DNA of 10,035 nucleotides from CAYQLT01 sp964418425. GTDB taxonomy: Bacteria; Bacillota; Limnochordia; Limnochordales; Geochordaceae. The position numbers were made by a program, and so were the translations under genes. Below, in pieces: positions 1 through 6,933 of this stretch. Below the pieces are notes generated by a model. It had not been told where the DNA came from. It did not search any database and worked only from the letters and a program-made list of their open reading frames with translations. The DNA lies in contig CAYQLT010000080.1 of the NCBI GenBank assembly GCA_964418425.1, positions 1 to 10,035 of the forward strand, written 5' to 3'. The first letter of the stretch is position 1. Every line of letters begins with the position of its first letter.

Positions 1-72
1 GTCGTGATGGCTGACCCACGAGAAGATCAGCGCCGGCGTACTGGCGGCGGTGGATGCGGACCAGCCCCGCTT

Positions 73-139
73 CATCGTCGGCACCGTCCGCCCCTGGCAC
101 TTGCGCCCATAGCCACGCTCAACCCGGGCTGCGGCACAG
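73..139 (+). repeat. 67-bp direct repeat, copy 1
   Basis: The same 67 bases recur at 1399-1465 in the same orientation with one difference (T at the centre here, C there, in the motif GGCAC[T/C]TGCGCC). The flanks of the two copies do not match each other, so the repeat has sharp ends. No open frame runs cleanly through it. It may be the end of a degraded mobile element or a dispersed intergenic repeat. The two copies bracket the transposase remnant and the toxin-antitoxin pair. Confidence 0.85.
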
Positions 140-310
140 ACCGAGCTGATGGCGGGGGCAGTGAGATGCCGTGCCCCGTAAAACCCCACCGCATGCGCGC
201 TCCGGTCATCGCCCAGGTGCCGACCACCCTGACGCCGGCTACAGGCCCCTGCTGGAACTCGGGGTCGTGGACGACTGGCCGGTCCATGGCGGCCGCGAGC
301 GCCCTGAGCG

Positions 311-560
311 CAGTCGCTGGCGCAGCTATGCCACAAAGCGTTCGAGGCCGTCGGGGACGAGCTCCAACCGTCCCGACCGGGCCGCCTCGACGATGACCAG
401 GTCTTCACCGATGCGGCCTGTGTAGAGGCGGAGGCGGCCGACGCCGGCCAGCTCGAACGACCCCACGTTTACTCCGGGAAGCGCCGTGCCGGCTCCGGGG
501 GCTCACCCAGGTGGGCGCGCGAAGCCGGGGGCGTTACCTGGTCGTCTACTCCGAGGCGAT
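311..560 (+). pseudogene. degraded DDE transposase-like fragment (IS5-type, tentative)
   Basis: In one frame the translation reads FTDAACVEAE followed by ERPHVYSGKRR. After a frame change near 485-488 it continues as RLRGLTQVGARSRGRYLVV. This order recalls the stretch of IS5/DDE_Tnp_4-type transposases in which a D-T/A segment is followed by YSGKKRRHTLKTQV and then a strand ending in RGR. No start, no complete catalytic set and no inverted ends are visible, and stops lie upstream in the same frame near 310. I see it as a decayed insertion-sequence fragment. The family call rests on motif resemblance only. Its 3' part overlaps the tail of the toxin gene on the other strand, which suggests the insertion damaged that gene. 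The rest of 1-310 holds the 67-bp repeat and no gene I recognise. Confidence 0.35.
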
Positions 561-842
561 GAGATGCCGAGGGTCCGCTTCAGCCGCATCGACCAGGGCC
601 GGTACGCGCTGGACAACGCCACCCACCGTGGGATGTGAACCCACGCCCTTCACGGGAACCCTTGCCGAACTGTTCCGCCTGGTAAACCGCCACTCGTCAG
701 GACTACCCCGCAAGCGTCGGATGTCGCCCTTCCCTTGGGCCGCCAGCGCTTCGACCGCCTCCAACACGCGCTCCCGGGTCGGGGGATCCAGCCGTCCCAT
801 GTCAGTCAGGGCCTTCTGAGCCCAGCGGATCCTTGACGTCAT
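546..842 (-). CDS. RelE/ParE-type toxin, C-terminal half probably damaged
   Basis: A 98-codon frame. Its first 50 or so residues fit the RelE/ParE toxin fold: a short first strand (RIRWAQKALTDM), a helix with GRLDPPTRERVLEAVEALA, and the loop GDIRRLRGSPDEWRF that precedes the central strands. Known members act as mRNA interferases on the ribosome or as gyrase poisons; which one applies here cannot be told. After WRF the expected sheet (a G-[DN]-W-R-V-like strand, then a strand ending in a basic R-x-x-Y/A-Y motif) is not recognisable. The last residues lie in DNA that also looks like transposase remnant on the opposite strand. The start ATG overlaps the antitoxin stop as ATGA, a usual arrangement for coupled toxin-antitoxin pairs. 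The length is normal for the family, but the tail looks replaced or frameshifted, so the toxin may be inactive. Confidence 0.7.
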   Translation of the reverse strand: MTSRIRWAQKALTDMGRLDPPTRERVLEAVEALAAQGKGDIRRLRGSPDEWRFTRRNSSARVPVKGVGSHPTVGGVVQRVPALVDAAEADPRHLIASE

Positions 843-1117
843 GCCTGGAGGAGTTGGCGCCGAGCTTCCTCGTGCGGCAACACACGCCCATGCAGGACGT
901 CTTCGCGCGCTTCCCGGACGGCCTCCGCTTCCTCGGGCGTCTCCGGCTCATCGTCCTCGGCGGCGCCCACCAGGGCTCGGACCAACGGGTCGCTCATCAG
1001 TCGGAGGTACTCGAGGTAGCGGTGAGCGGCCGCAAGCTCCTGGTCGGGAAGCTCGTCGATGATCCGACGTAGCCGATGGCGCAGCTCCGTGCTGTTTGCT
1101 TCTGTGGACGTGGCCAT
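839..1117 (-). CDS. antitoxin of RelE-type toxin-antitoxin pair
   Basis: A 92-residue, highly charged, mostly helical protein. It has an N-terminal helix pair (TELRHRLRRIIDELPDQEL, then AAAHRYLEYLRLM) and an acidic middle (AAEDDEPETPEEAEAV). It ends in a basic/acidic segment, HGRVLPHEEARRQLL. Small antitoxins that precede RelE/ParE toxins in many Bacillota and cyanobacteria share the pattern DELP...A..YLEYLR...DDEP.T.EE. The C-terminal part would wrap around the toxin. The start is ATG 1117 rather than upstream codons because a strong ribosome site (GGAAGGAG, 1127-1134) lies nine bases ahead of it. The stop overlaps the toxin start by four bases. An inverted repeat at the leader may be the operator. 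No DNA-binding motif is certain by eye. Confidence 0.75.
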   Translation of the reverse strand: MATSTEANSTELRHRLRRIIDELPDQELAAAHRYLEYLRLMSDPLVRALVGAAEDDEPETPEEAEAVREAREDVLHGRVLPHEEARRQLLQA

Positions 1118-1132
1118 GTAGGGTCGCTCCTT

Positions 1133-1158
1133 CCCCTGCGGGTAGTGTCCCACAGGGG
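1133..1158 (-). promoter_or_regulatory. palindrome at antitoxin leader, candidate autoregulatory operator
   Basis: CCCCTGCGGG (1133-1142) and CCCACAGGGG (1149-1158) form 10-bp inverted arms with a single mismatch around a 6-base centre. The palindrome abuts and slightly overlaps the ribosome site of the antitoxin gene, 16-41 bases upstream of its start. Toxin-antitoxin operons are commonly repressed by the complex binding such palindromes. In RNA it could also fold into a hairpin that masks the ribosome site. I see no clear -35/-10 pair next to it. Confidence 0.4.
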
Positions 1159-1398
1159 GAAGCCAGAAGACAAGAGCCGACGCCGGGTGCGGCACAGGCC
1201 TCCGCGAGAAGTGGCGGGTAACCCTCACGGCGGCCAGCGCGTCCGGGATCCGGTCCGATGATGTGGCACCGCTCGGTCATGCCGCTGGAGAGCGACCTAC
1301 TTCTTCCAGAGGCGGCGAGAGGGGGTCGGGCCATGACCGGGTGATGCCGTGGCGGCCGTGCGCTGTGGGCGGGCCGCTTTGACCGGCCTTTCAAGGGC

Positions 1399-1465
1399 CA
1401 TCGTCGGCACCGTCCGCCCCTGGCACCTGCGCCCATAGCCACGCTCAACCCGGGCTGCGGCACAG
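1399..1465 (+). repeat. 67-bp direct repeat, copy 2
   Basis: Second copy of the repeat at 73-139 (66 of 67 bases identical). It lies within the 440-base stretch 1118-1557, between the toxin-antitoxin pair and the end of the SbcCD-like operon. Apart from this repeat, the palindrome at 1133-1158 and the hairpin at 1476-1507, that stretch holds no gene I can support. Its long minus-strand open frame is low-complexity high-GC noise. Confidence 0.85.
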
Positions 1466-1475
1466 GCTGACCGGC

Positions 1476-1507
1476 GCACCGGGTAACCCGGCCAGGGTTC
1501 CCGGTGC
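1476..1507 (-). terminator. strong hairpin after the operon, possible terminator without U-tract
   Basis: GCACCGGG-T-AACCC (1476-1489) pairs with GGGTTCCCGGTGC (1495-1507) as a 13-bp stem with one bulged T and a 5-base loop GGCCA. It lies about 50 bases beyond the stop of the last gene of the minus-strand operon. No run of T follows on either strand, so it is not a classical intrinsic terminator. It could stabilise the mRNA end or act in a Rho-dependent setting, or it may belong to the repeat element next to it. Confidence 0.35.
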
Positions 1508-1557
1508 CAGGCACGGATGCAGCCTTGTCGCCGACCAGCTGACGCGTACGGGGTCGG

Positions 1558-2022
1558 TCACGTCGTTTCCAGACACTCGGCCAGCCATGCGAGGGCAGAC
1601 AGCAGAACTTCGCGCTGCTGAGGCTCATGCGCCGGCAGGCGGATCCACGAGGCCGTCAGGGCCTTCTCCCCCAGCGGGGAGAGGCGCCGGCGAAGCTCGG
1701 CTTGTAGTTCCGGGTCGCGAAGCCGGGCGAGATCGACGTCCACGACCCCGCGAGCGAAGACGGCGTAAATGCGGCCGCTGCCGCCGCGCAGGAGCATGAC
1801 CCCCCCGCCGTCGCCTCCTTGTCTCCCTGACCGGGCGCCAGCCTGAAGGCCCGCTCATGCCGGGCGACGATGCGCTTGACCTCCTCCAGCATGGCTGCGC
1901 CGGCCGGCGTGGCCTGGGCCAGGAAGCCTGCCTCGTCCCACGCCTGCGGCCGCCGCTTGGGCCTCCTGCTCGTAGGAAGGAGCCCACCGCAGGCCGGGTC
2001 TTTGGGTCGTGGACGCGTTCAT
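1558..2022 (-). CDS. unrecognised small protein, third gene of SbcCD-like operon, two compensating frameshifts
   Basis: I do not recognise the family. The start ATG 2022 lies two bases after the ATPase stop, with GGAGGG eight bases ahead, so it is translationally coupled. Read straight, it ends early at a stop at 1857-1855. A +1 change within about 1945-1970 (for example one base too many in GCAGGCGTGG) gives AWDEAGFLAQATPAGAAM and then LEEVKRIVARHERAFRL. A -1 change at the seven-G run 1806-1800 returns to the first frame: MLLRGGSGRIYAVFARG, VVDVDLARLRDPELQAEL and so on to the stop at 1558. Repaired, the protein has about 154 residues with a helical first half, a short sheet (RIYAVFARGVVDVDL) and a helical end. 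As sequenced, only 1797-1558 (79 aa) is open at the 3' end, and its nearest AGGAGG lies 16 bases away, too far for an ideal start. The intact coupling signal suggests a real gene. The indels are sequencing errors, decay or, less likely, recoding. Confidence 0.6.
1800..1806 (-). other. G7 run at frame change (possible -1 slippery heptamer)
   Basis: On the minus strand seven Gs are read as gcG GGG GGG tca in the upstream coding frame. This is the phase required for an X XXY YYZ -1 slip, and the downstream coding frame is exactly -1. An ATG follows two bases after the run. One missing G in the assembly would explain it equally well. Confidence 0.5.
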
Positions 2023-2024
2023 GG

Positions 2025-5002
2025 CTATCCCTCCAGGCGGATGAGCCGGGCGCGGCTCGCCACCTCGTCCGGCACCGGATGGCACGTGAGGAGGATGAGC
2101 TGCAGCCTGACGGAGGCTTCCAGCAGGATCTGCCACGCCACCTCGAGCCGGGCCGGGTCGGCGTTGACGAGCGGGTCGTCCATCACGAGCACCTGGCGCT
2201 TGCCGCCACCTGACGGCGGCTGGTGCGAGCCATCCGTCGAAGCGCTGTCGGCTATCAACAGCTCGGCCAACGCAAGCCGCGTGACAAACGCCAGCTGTTC
2301 CTCGGTACCGTACGAAAGCTCTCGGGCTCCCACCTCGAACTCGCCGTGGGCTCCTCGCAGCGTCGTGGGGCTGAGGTTGTCGTCGCTCACGGAGACGGCA
2401 CGGTAGCGCCCGCCGGTAAGCCTCTCCAGGAGCGGCTCGATTCGCCTTTGCACCGGGTCGAGTACCGATTTGGTCAGCTCGGCGTGTTCNNNNNNNNNNN
2501 NNNNNNNNNNNNNNNNNNNNNNNNNNNNNNNNNNNNNNNNNNNNNNNNNNNNNNNNNNNNNNNNNNNNNNNNNNNNNNNNNNNNNNNNNGCTCGATTCGC
2601 CTTTGCACCGGGTCGAGTACCGATTTGGTCAGCTCGGCGTGTTCCTGCTGGAGCGTGCGTTGCAGGAGGTCCCAGGCCCCGGCATCGAGGGCGAGTTCCC
2701 GTGCAATGCGCAGGTGATCCTCGTAGCGCTCTTCCAGCTCGTGCAGGCGGTCGGCCAGGCCGTCCGCCGCTTGCTTGATCTGGCCCTGCAGTGTATCGTG
2801 CTCGGTCCTCTTGCGCTCAACCTTCCCGGCGAACTCCTTCAGGGCTGCCTCGAGCGTCTGGATGTCCTTGTCGGATACTTCCTCGCCGGCAGGTCGCTGC
2901 TCCGCCGCTCGTCTTGAAAGGTTCGCGCTGCGCTCGGCTGCCTGCCGCGCGGCTTCGGTCAGCTGCACAAAGAGCTCGCTGTTTCGTTCTTTGGTGGGGT
3001 CGAAGGATTCCTGTTCGGTCCACTCAGGGGCCGTGTAGACCGCAAGGCCCGGTTCCCGTTGCCGGACCTCCTGCTTGACTGCACGAAGCTCGGCAAGCCG
3101 CTCCGCGCGCTCCTTTACCACGTGGTCCAGGTGGCTCTTCGCCTTCTCGAAGGCTACCCGTTTCTCGGTCGCTTGCTTGGACTTCTCCTTTTCCTCGGCC
3201 CTGGCCGACGCCAGCTGCTGTTGGATGGTGGCGTGCTCCTCCTGCAAGCGGGCCTGGAGGGCTCGCAGCTCCTCGTCCGTCTTGCCGAGCCACCGCTCGC
3301 TCTTCACAAGCTCCTGGGTCCAGGGGTGGGCGCGGTACACGGCTTGCAACTCTTCCTGGATGCGCTCTCGGGGAAGGTCTGAATAGGTTGCCCGGTAGAC
3401 TGCCTCGGTCCTGCTGTATTCGGTCCGGATCCTCTCGGCCTCGGCGAAACGCTGTTGCCGCAGTTGCCACCAAGATTCAAGGGAGGGCTCGGTGGAGGGT
3501 TCAGTGGACGCTCGGGCCGGCCCGGCATGGGCGGCGGGAGCAGCCCGCGCGTACGCTTGAGGGGTCAGCCACCTGGCCAGTTGATCCCCGAGGGTTCGTT
3601 CGTCCTCCTCGATTTGACGCTGAAGCTTGGCGGCGTCTCCCATGCCGGTTTCGACCGTGACGGAGGCCACCTGCTGAAGGTGAAGGCTGGCCGACTGGGT
3701 GGCCTTCCACTCGTAGACCTGGCCGGCAGCCGCGTCCAGCCGCTGGGGTGCTTGCCCGTCCAGGCTGACCGTTACGCCCACCTGTACCGCCGGTTCAAGG
3801 CGGACACGCAGGGCGAGAGATTCGAGACGGGCGCGGAGGGTGTTGAGCCTGTTCACCTGCCTTTGCAGCTCGTTCATTTCCTCAGGGCCCGGCGCCAGGG
3901 GCTCCGAGTCGCGAAGGCGCTGCAGGTAGTTGGCCAACGAGCGAGCTCGAAGCAGGTGGACCAGCTTCTGCTGCGTTTCCAGCCGCTCCTGGGCTTGAAC
4001 AAGGGTTTTGACGGTTTCTTCCCCCCGCACCTGCTCGGCCTGCGCCGACTGGAGAGCCTGCTTGGCTTGAGCGACGAGGGTACGGGCCTTTGCAAGGGAC
4101 CCTTCGATGCTTTCCAGCTTCTCCGTCAGTTCAACCCATCGCCGGCGCAACTTCACCAGCGCGTCGGCATGGGTGGCAGCAGCCTGCGCCTCTGCGGCCA
4201 GACGGCGGTAGGCATCCCACGCTGTCTTGGCTGTACGCGCTTCTTCAAGGCCGGCGCGCTGCTGCTCCTGTTGCGCAAGCAGGACAGAAAGCTGGTCGGC
4301 TGCTACTCTAAGCTCCCGTAGCCTTTGCTCGTGGGCCGCCCACGCTTGCCTGGTCTCTTCAAGTTCTCTGGAAACCTCCGCCAGGTCGGAAAACGCCCGT
4401 TCCAGGGGCGAATGCTTCTTCAGCCGGCGCTTCTCGGGGGTGAAACGCTGCATCCATTCCCCTCGCACCCACTCTTCCATGCGCCGGTCTTCGTCCGTGA
4501 GGAGCAGCCAGGTCAGCATCTCCGCCAGCCGGCTCTTGAGGTCGCCGGGCACGCCGCCCTTCAGGATGGCCAGGATCTCCCCCTGTTCCGCCCACAGTGC
4601 CGGAGCATACTGCGAAAAGCCGTCCTGGACAAGGAGCTCGCCCAGCCGGGCCTCCGCGTCCCTGTCCTCGGCCAGCGGCCTCCACTCGGAGTCTGCTCTC
4701 CGGTGGAGAAGGGTGTGGCCGCGCTTTACCGAGAAGGTCTTTTCGATTCGGTACGCGGCCCCGCCCACTTCGAACTCGACGGCCACATGGGGATAGAGCT
4801 GGCGTCCCTTGGGGACGGTTCGCCGAACCTCCTGCTTCGTGGAGTCCGCGCGCCGAAAGAAGGCGAACGTGAGGGCTTCGAACAAGCTTGTCTTCCCCGA
4901 TTCGTTGGGGCCTATGATGATGTTGAGCCCGGGGGCCATGTCCACCCTGACGTCACGGGTAAACCCGCGCCAGTTGCGAACCTCCAGCCGGTGTACGAGC
5001 AT
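2025..5002 (-). CDS. SbcC/Rad50-like AAA ATPase without zinc hook (interrupted by assembly gap)
   Basis: ATPase partner of the SbcD-like nuclease, expected to act in DNA-end processing and repair. The N-terminal lobe has Walker A GPNESGKTS (residues 31-39) and a Q-loop AEQGE (Q140). A long coiled coil fills the middle. The C-terminal lobe carries the ABC signature LSYGTEEQ (844-851), Walker B VLVMDDP (886-892), the D-loop NADPARL, and the switch His in LTCHP (H923). All motifs are intact. Removing the 100 Ns plus one copy of the 55-bp duplication joins VQRRIE to PLLERL in frame, giving 940 residues. No CxxC hook is present (the only Cys I see is in LTCHP). Instead, residues about 399-452 are beta-rich (VQVGVTVSLDGQ ... 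VASVTVETG), followed by an Ala/Pro linker with STEPSTEP near 495-505. ATG 5002 is three bases after the nuclease stop, with GGAGGAGG eight bases ahead. It resembles the hook-less SbcC/YhaN-type ATPases of Gram-positives more than E. coli SbcC. Confidence 0.9.
2435..2489. repeat. 55-bp contig-end overlap, left copy
   Basis: These 55 bases abut the N run and are identical to 2590-2644 on its other side. Both encode the same ATPase residues (... LDPVQRRIE region). The duplication is an unmerged contig overlap, most likely one k-mer long, and not a biological repeat. Confidence 0.95.
2490..2589. other. 100-N scaffold gap (probably zero-length in reality)
   Basis: Exactly 100 Ns, a conventional size for an unknown gap. 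The flanking 55-base identity and the in-frame continuity of the ATPase after collapsing 155 bases argue that nothing is missing here. Confidence 0.95.
2590..2644. repeat. 55-bp contig-end overlap, right copy
   Basis: Identical to 2435-2489. Keeping only one copy restores the ATPase frame. Confidence 0.95.
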
Positions 5003-5005
5003 GGC

Positions 5006-6196
5006 TCAGTCCTCCTCCGGCGGGCGCCCGACGCGACCCCAGAGAAGCTCGAGGGCTCGCGCCGCCACCGCTCGGATGGCGTGCGGGCTGTCCGGCGCAC
5101 CCGGAGAACCCTCGCCCGCCAGGGCGACCGGGCGCCACAGCTCGGGGGGTTCCTCGGCCCCATCGGCGTAGGCCTTCAGACGCCTGCCCACCCGGCGCAG
5201 GAGTTCGGACGGCAGGGCTTCCACCTGAGCCTGTTCGACCGCCGTCACAAGCTCCGAGTCGTCGATCTCCAGCCAGAACAGGCGCGCCCGGGCCTCTTCC
5301 AGCGCCGACTGGAGCACCCGGCGAGCCCCCGCCCGAATGGTGCCCCTCAGACGCAGCCGCAGCAGCGCGCGCTCGGGAATGTCCCCGAGTCGGCGGCGCA
5401 GCAGTTTGACCGAGCCTTGGTCGACCAGAGTGGTCTCCTGCTGCACCCAGGTGAACTCGGCAACCCGGCGCGCCTCGACCTCCGGAGCGGCATTCGGTTG
5501 AGGGATGGTCACGAGGAGCACGAACCCCGAGCCGCCTTCCCCGAACGCCGTCGGCTCCGGCGTGCCGCTGTAAAACGTCCGGCCTGAGGGCTGTCCCTTG
5601 GGGTCGGGGTGCACCGAGTGCCAGTGACCCAGCGCCAGGTAGTCGAGCTCTCGCTGATCGGCCGCCGCCGCAGGGATGGGGTGGTCGTCAAGAGGCAGGT
5701 CCGGCAGCACCTGCCAGGAGCCGTGCGCGATGCCGATCCGGATGCCGTCTTCGGGCCGCCGGGGTGGGATCCAGGCGGTAGGGTCCTGCGAGGAGACCCG
5801 AGCCTTGCACGGGCAAGGGTAGAGGGTGACCCCGTCCAGGTGCACGGGGGCGGCCTCCCTCAAAATCCGCACCGCGCCCGGAAGCTCTCGCCATTCGTCC
5901 CGTACCGTGTAGATGCTGTCGCCCTCAAGCGGATCGTGGTTGCCGGGGAGGATGAAGACGGGGCAGGGGCTTGTCCCCAGGAGCTGTTTCACCTCGTAGA
6001 GAAGGGCCTTGCCCACCCGGTTGTTGTCGAACGTGTCTCCCGCCACGACGACGAAGTCTACGTGCTCCGAGCTGGCCAGCTCGAGAATGCGCCGCGCCGT
6101 TCGGAGCCGGGCTTTGCGCAGCTCCTCTGCCTTCTGGCCCTTACCCGCAAACCCCATCCCCAACTGCCAGTCAGCTGTATGGATGACGCGTGTCAA
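5006..6196 (-). CDS. SbcD-like metallophosphoesterase (DNA repair exonuclease subunit)
   Basis: A 396-residue calcineurin-like phosphoesterase, the nuclease half of the pair with the SbcC-like ATPase just downstream. All metal-binding motifs are visible: HTADWQLG (6-13), VAGDTFDNN (GD 53-54), LPGNHDP (GNHD 85-88), AHGSW (H158) and LGHWHS (GHWH 190-193). The last 200 residues would form the capping and ATPase-docking part. The HTADWQLG form of motif I (W-Q where E. coli-like SbcD has T-H-L) fits the Gram-positive DNA-repair exonuclease branch. I chose TTG 6196 because it gives (M)TRVIHTADWQ, the usual family start, and AGAGGGGG lies about eight bases ahead; GTG 6205 is an alternative. The frame stays open upstream to 7018 by chance, through fragments of unrelated genes, so a 670-residue call would be wrong. 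The gene ends three bases before the ATPase ATG. Confidence 0.9.
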   Translation of the reverse strand: MTRVIHTADWQLGMGFAGKGQKAEELRKARLRTARRILELASSEHVDFVVVAGDTFDNNRVGKALLYEVKQLLGTSPCPVFILPGNHDPLEGDSIYTVRDEWRELPGAVRILREAAPVHLDGVTLYPCPCKARVSSQDPTAWIPPRRPEDGIRIGIAHGSWQVLPDLPLDDHPIPAAAADQRELDYLALGHWHSVHPDPKGQPSGRTFYSGTPEPTAFGEGGSGFVLLVTIPQPNAAPEVEARRVAEFTWVQQETTLVDQGSVKLLRRRLGDIPERALLRLRLRGTIRAGARRVLQSALEEARARLFWLEIDDSELVTAVEQAQVEALPSELLRRVGRRLKAYADGAEEPPELWRPVALAGEGSPGAPDSPHAIRAVAARALELLWGRVGRPPEED

Positions 6197-6300
6197 ACAG
6201 GACACCCCCTCTACGCTCACCCACCCGCACCGATCCCTGCGAACACGATTCGGCCCGAACGAGGAACCCCTTCCCAGTAGGGGGCGCTCGCTCGGGCCGC

Positions 6301-6330
6301 CCCGCGCAGGCGATCGGCGCCCTGCGCGGG
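6301..6330. other. perfect 10-bp GC hairpin upstream of the nuclease gene
   Basis: CCCGCGCAGG (6301-6310) and CCTGCGCGGG (6321-6330) are exact inverted repeats around a 10-base loop. The hairpin lies about 105 bases upstream of the nuclease start, at the edge of the nitroreductase fragment. No T-run follows on either strand. A shorter CCCCT/AGGGG hairpin lies at about 6268-6284. It could insulate the operon from upstream transcription or be the remnant of a terminator. I see no convincing promoter between it and the nuclease gene. Confidence 0.45.
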
Positions 6331-6370
6331 AGAGCACGGTACGCCAGTAGCTGTAGCCCGCCCAAGGCGT

Positions 6371-6595
6371 GCGGCGCGTGACCGTGGAGCGGAACGGATA
6401 TCCCTGGTGCCGAGCTATCCAGCGTAGCATATGGACGTCCGGACAGAAAGCGATGAACAGCGAGGCCTCTGTGATAAAGTGCCCCTCTTGCCCGCAGAGG
6501 CTCTGGATGCGACTTTTGCGCTCGGAGTCTCGAACAACTATCAGACTGTACGCCTGAAAGTTTGACGAAGTTGACGCACTTTGGCCCGCGGTCAC
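6371..6595 (-). pseudogene. nitroreductase-family fragment (NfrA-like)
   Basis: The minus-strand translation reads SASTSSNFQAYSLIVVRD, then RIQSLCGQEGHFITEASLFIAFCPDVHMLRWIARHQGYPF (given in two blocks here: RIQSLCGQEGHFITEA and SLFIAFCPDVHMLRWIA). This matches the pattern of the N-terminal third of NADPH-dependent FMN nitroreductases, where a S-S-N-x-Q-x-Y-S FMN-binding stretch is followed by VVRD...L..LCG....H..EAP.F..FC.DL.R...IAE..GYP. The protein's start and the remaining two thirds are absent. It is joined without a stop to the solute-binding-protein fragment upstream. I take it as a relic, not a working gene. Confidence 0.7.
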
Positions 6596-6604
6596 CAGTA
6601 CATC

Positions 6605-6823
6605 GATGAGGGGCTCCGGGATCGGATCAGGCCGATACTTCCGGATCGCGAAGTAGAGAAAACGGGCTGTATTCGTACGAACTGCCCGAATCCCGGGCGT
6701 CCTCTCCAGACGGGCCACGTCGTCGGGGGTCAGGCGCAGGATGACGTCCAATGCTCCGGACTCAAGCATGGCAAGCCTCGTTCCTGCCTCGGGAACGAGG
6801 CGAAACGGCTTCCTCTGTGGGAA
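6605..6823 (-). pseudogene. oligopeptide/nickel ABC transporter solute-binding protein fragment (SBP_bac_5)
   Basis: The stretch KPFRLVPEAGTRLAMLESG, ALDVILRLTPDDVARLER, TPGIRAVRTNTARFLYFAI is typical of the central part of family-5 extracellular solute-binding proteins, where a RxVPE-GTR-xAML-SGE-D segment leads to the P-D-V-A-x-L strand and helix. Only about 73 of some 500 residues remain, with no signal peptide and no permease genes nearby. It sits directly upstream of the nitroreductase fragment on the same strand and in the same frame. This is probably debris from deletion or transposition. Confidence 0.75.
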
Positions 6824-6933
6824 CTGTCCCAGGCCTCTCACCCCGGACGACCCCTTTGTCATGGACCCCGAGGCGCCGAAGCTGAGTCGGGCCATCCGTG
6901 GTCGGTCTGACCTCCCGCTGTCCCAAGGAGGCC

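Noticed and set aside
948..1628. 226-codon minus-strand frame over the antitoxin and the repeat
   Set aside because: It overlaps the well-supported antitoxin in another frame, and its composition is Arg/Pro/Ala-rich noise.
795..1681. Shared GTCAGGGCCTTCT motif in the toxin gene and the small operon gene
   Set aside because: Both encode K-A-L-T in unrelated proteins. The identity stops after 13 bases and looks coincidental.
4325..5587. Plus-strand open frame of 420 codons opposite the ATPase and nuclease genes
   Set aside because: It is antisense to two genes with complete motif sets, crosses both, and has no recognisable domain. Long shadow frames are expected in high-GC DNA.
6776..6800. 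Perfect 9-bp inverted repeat CCTCGTTCC / GGAACGAGG
   Set aside because: It lies within the conserved VPEAGTR codons of the binding-protein fragment and is most simply a by-product of coding sequence.
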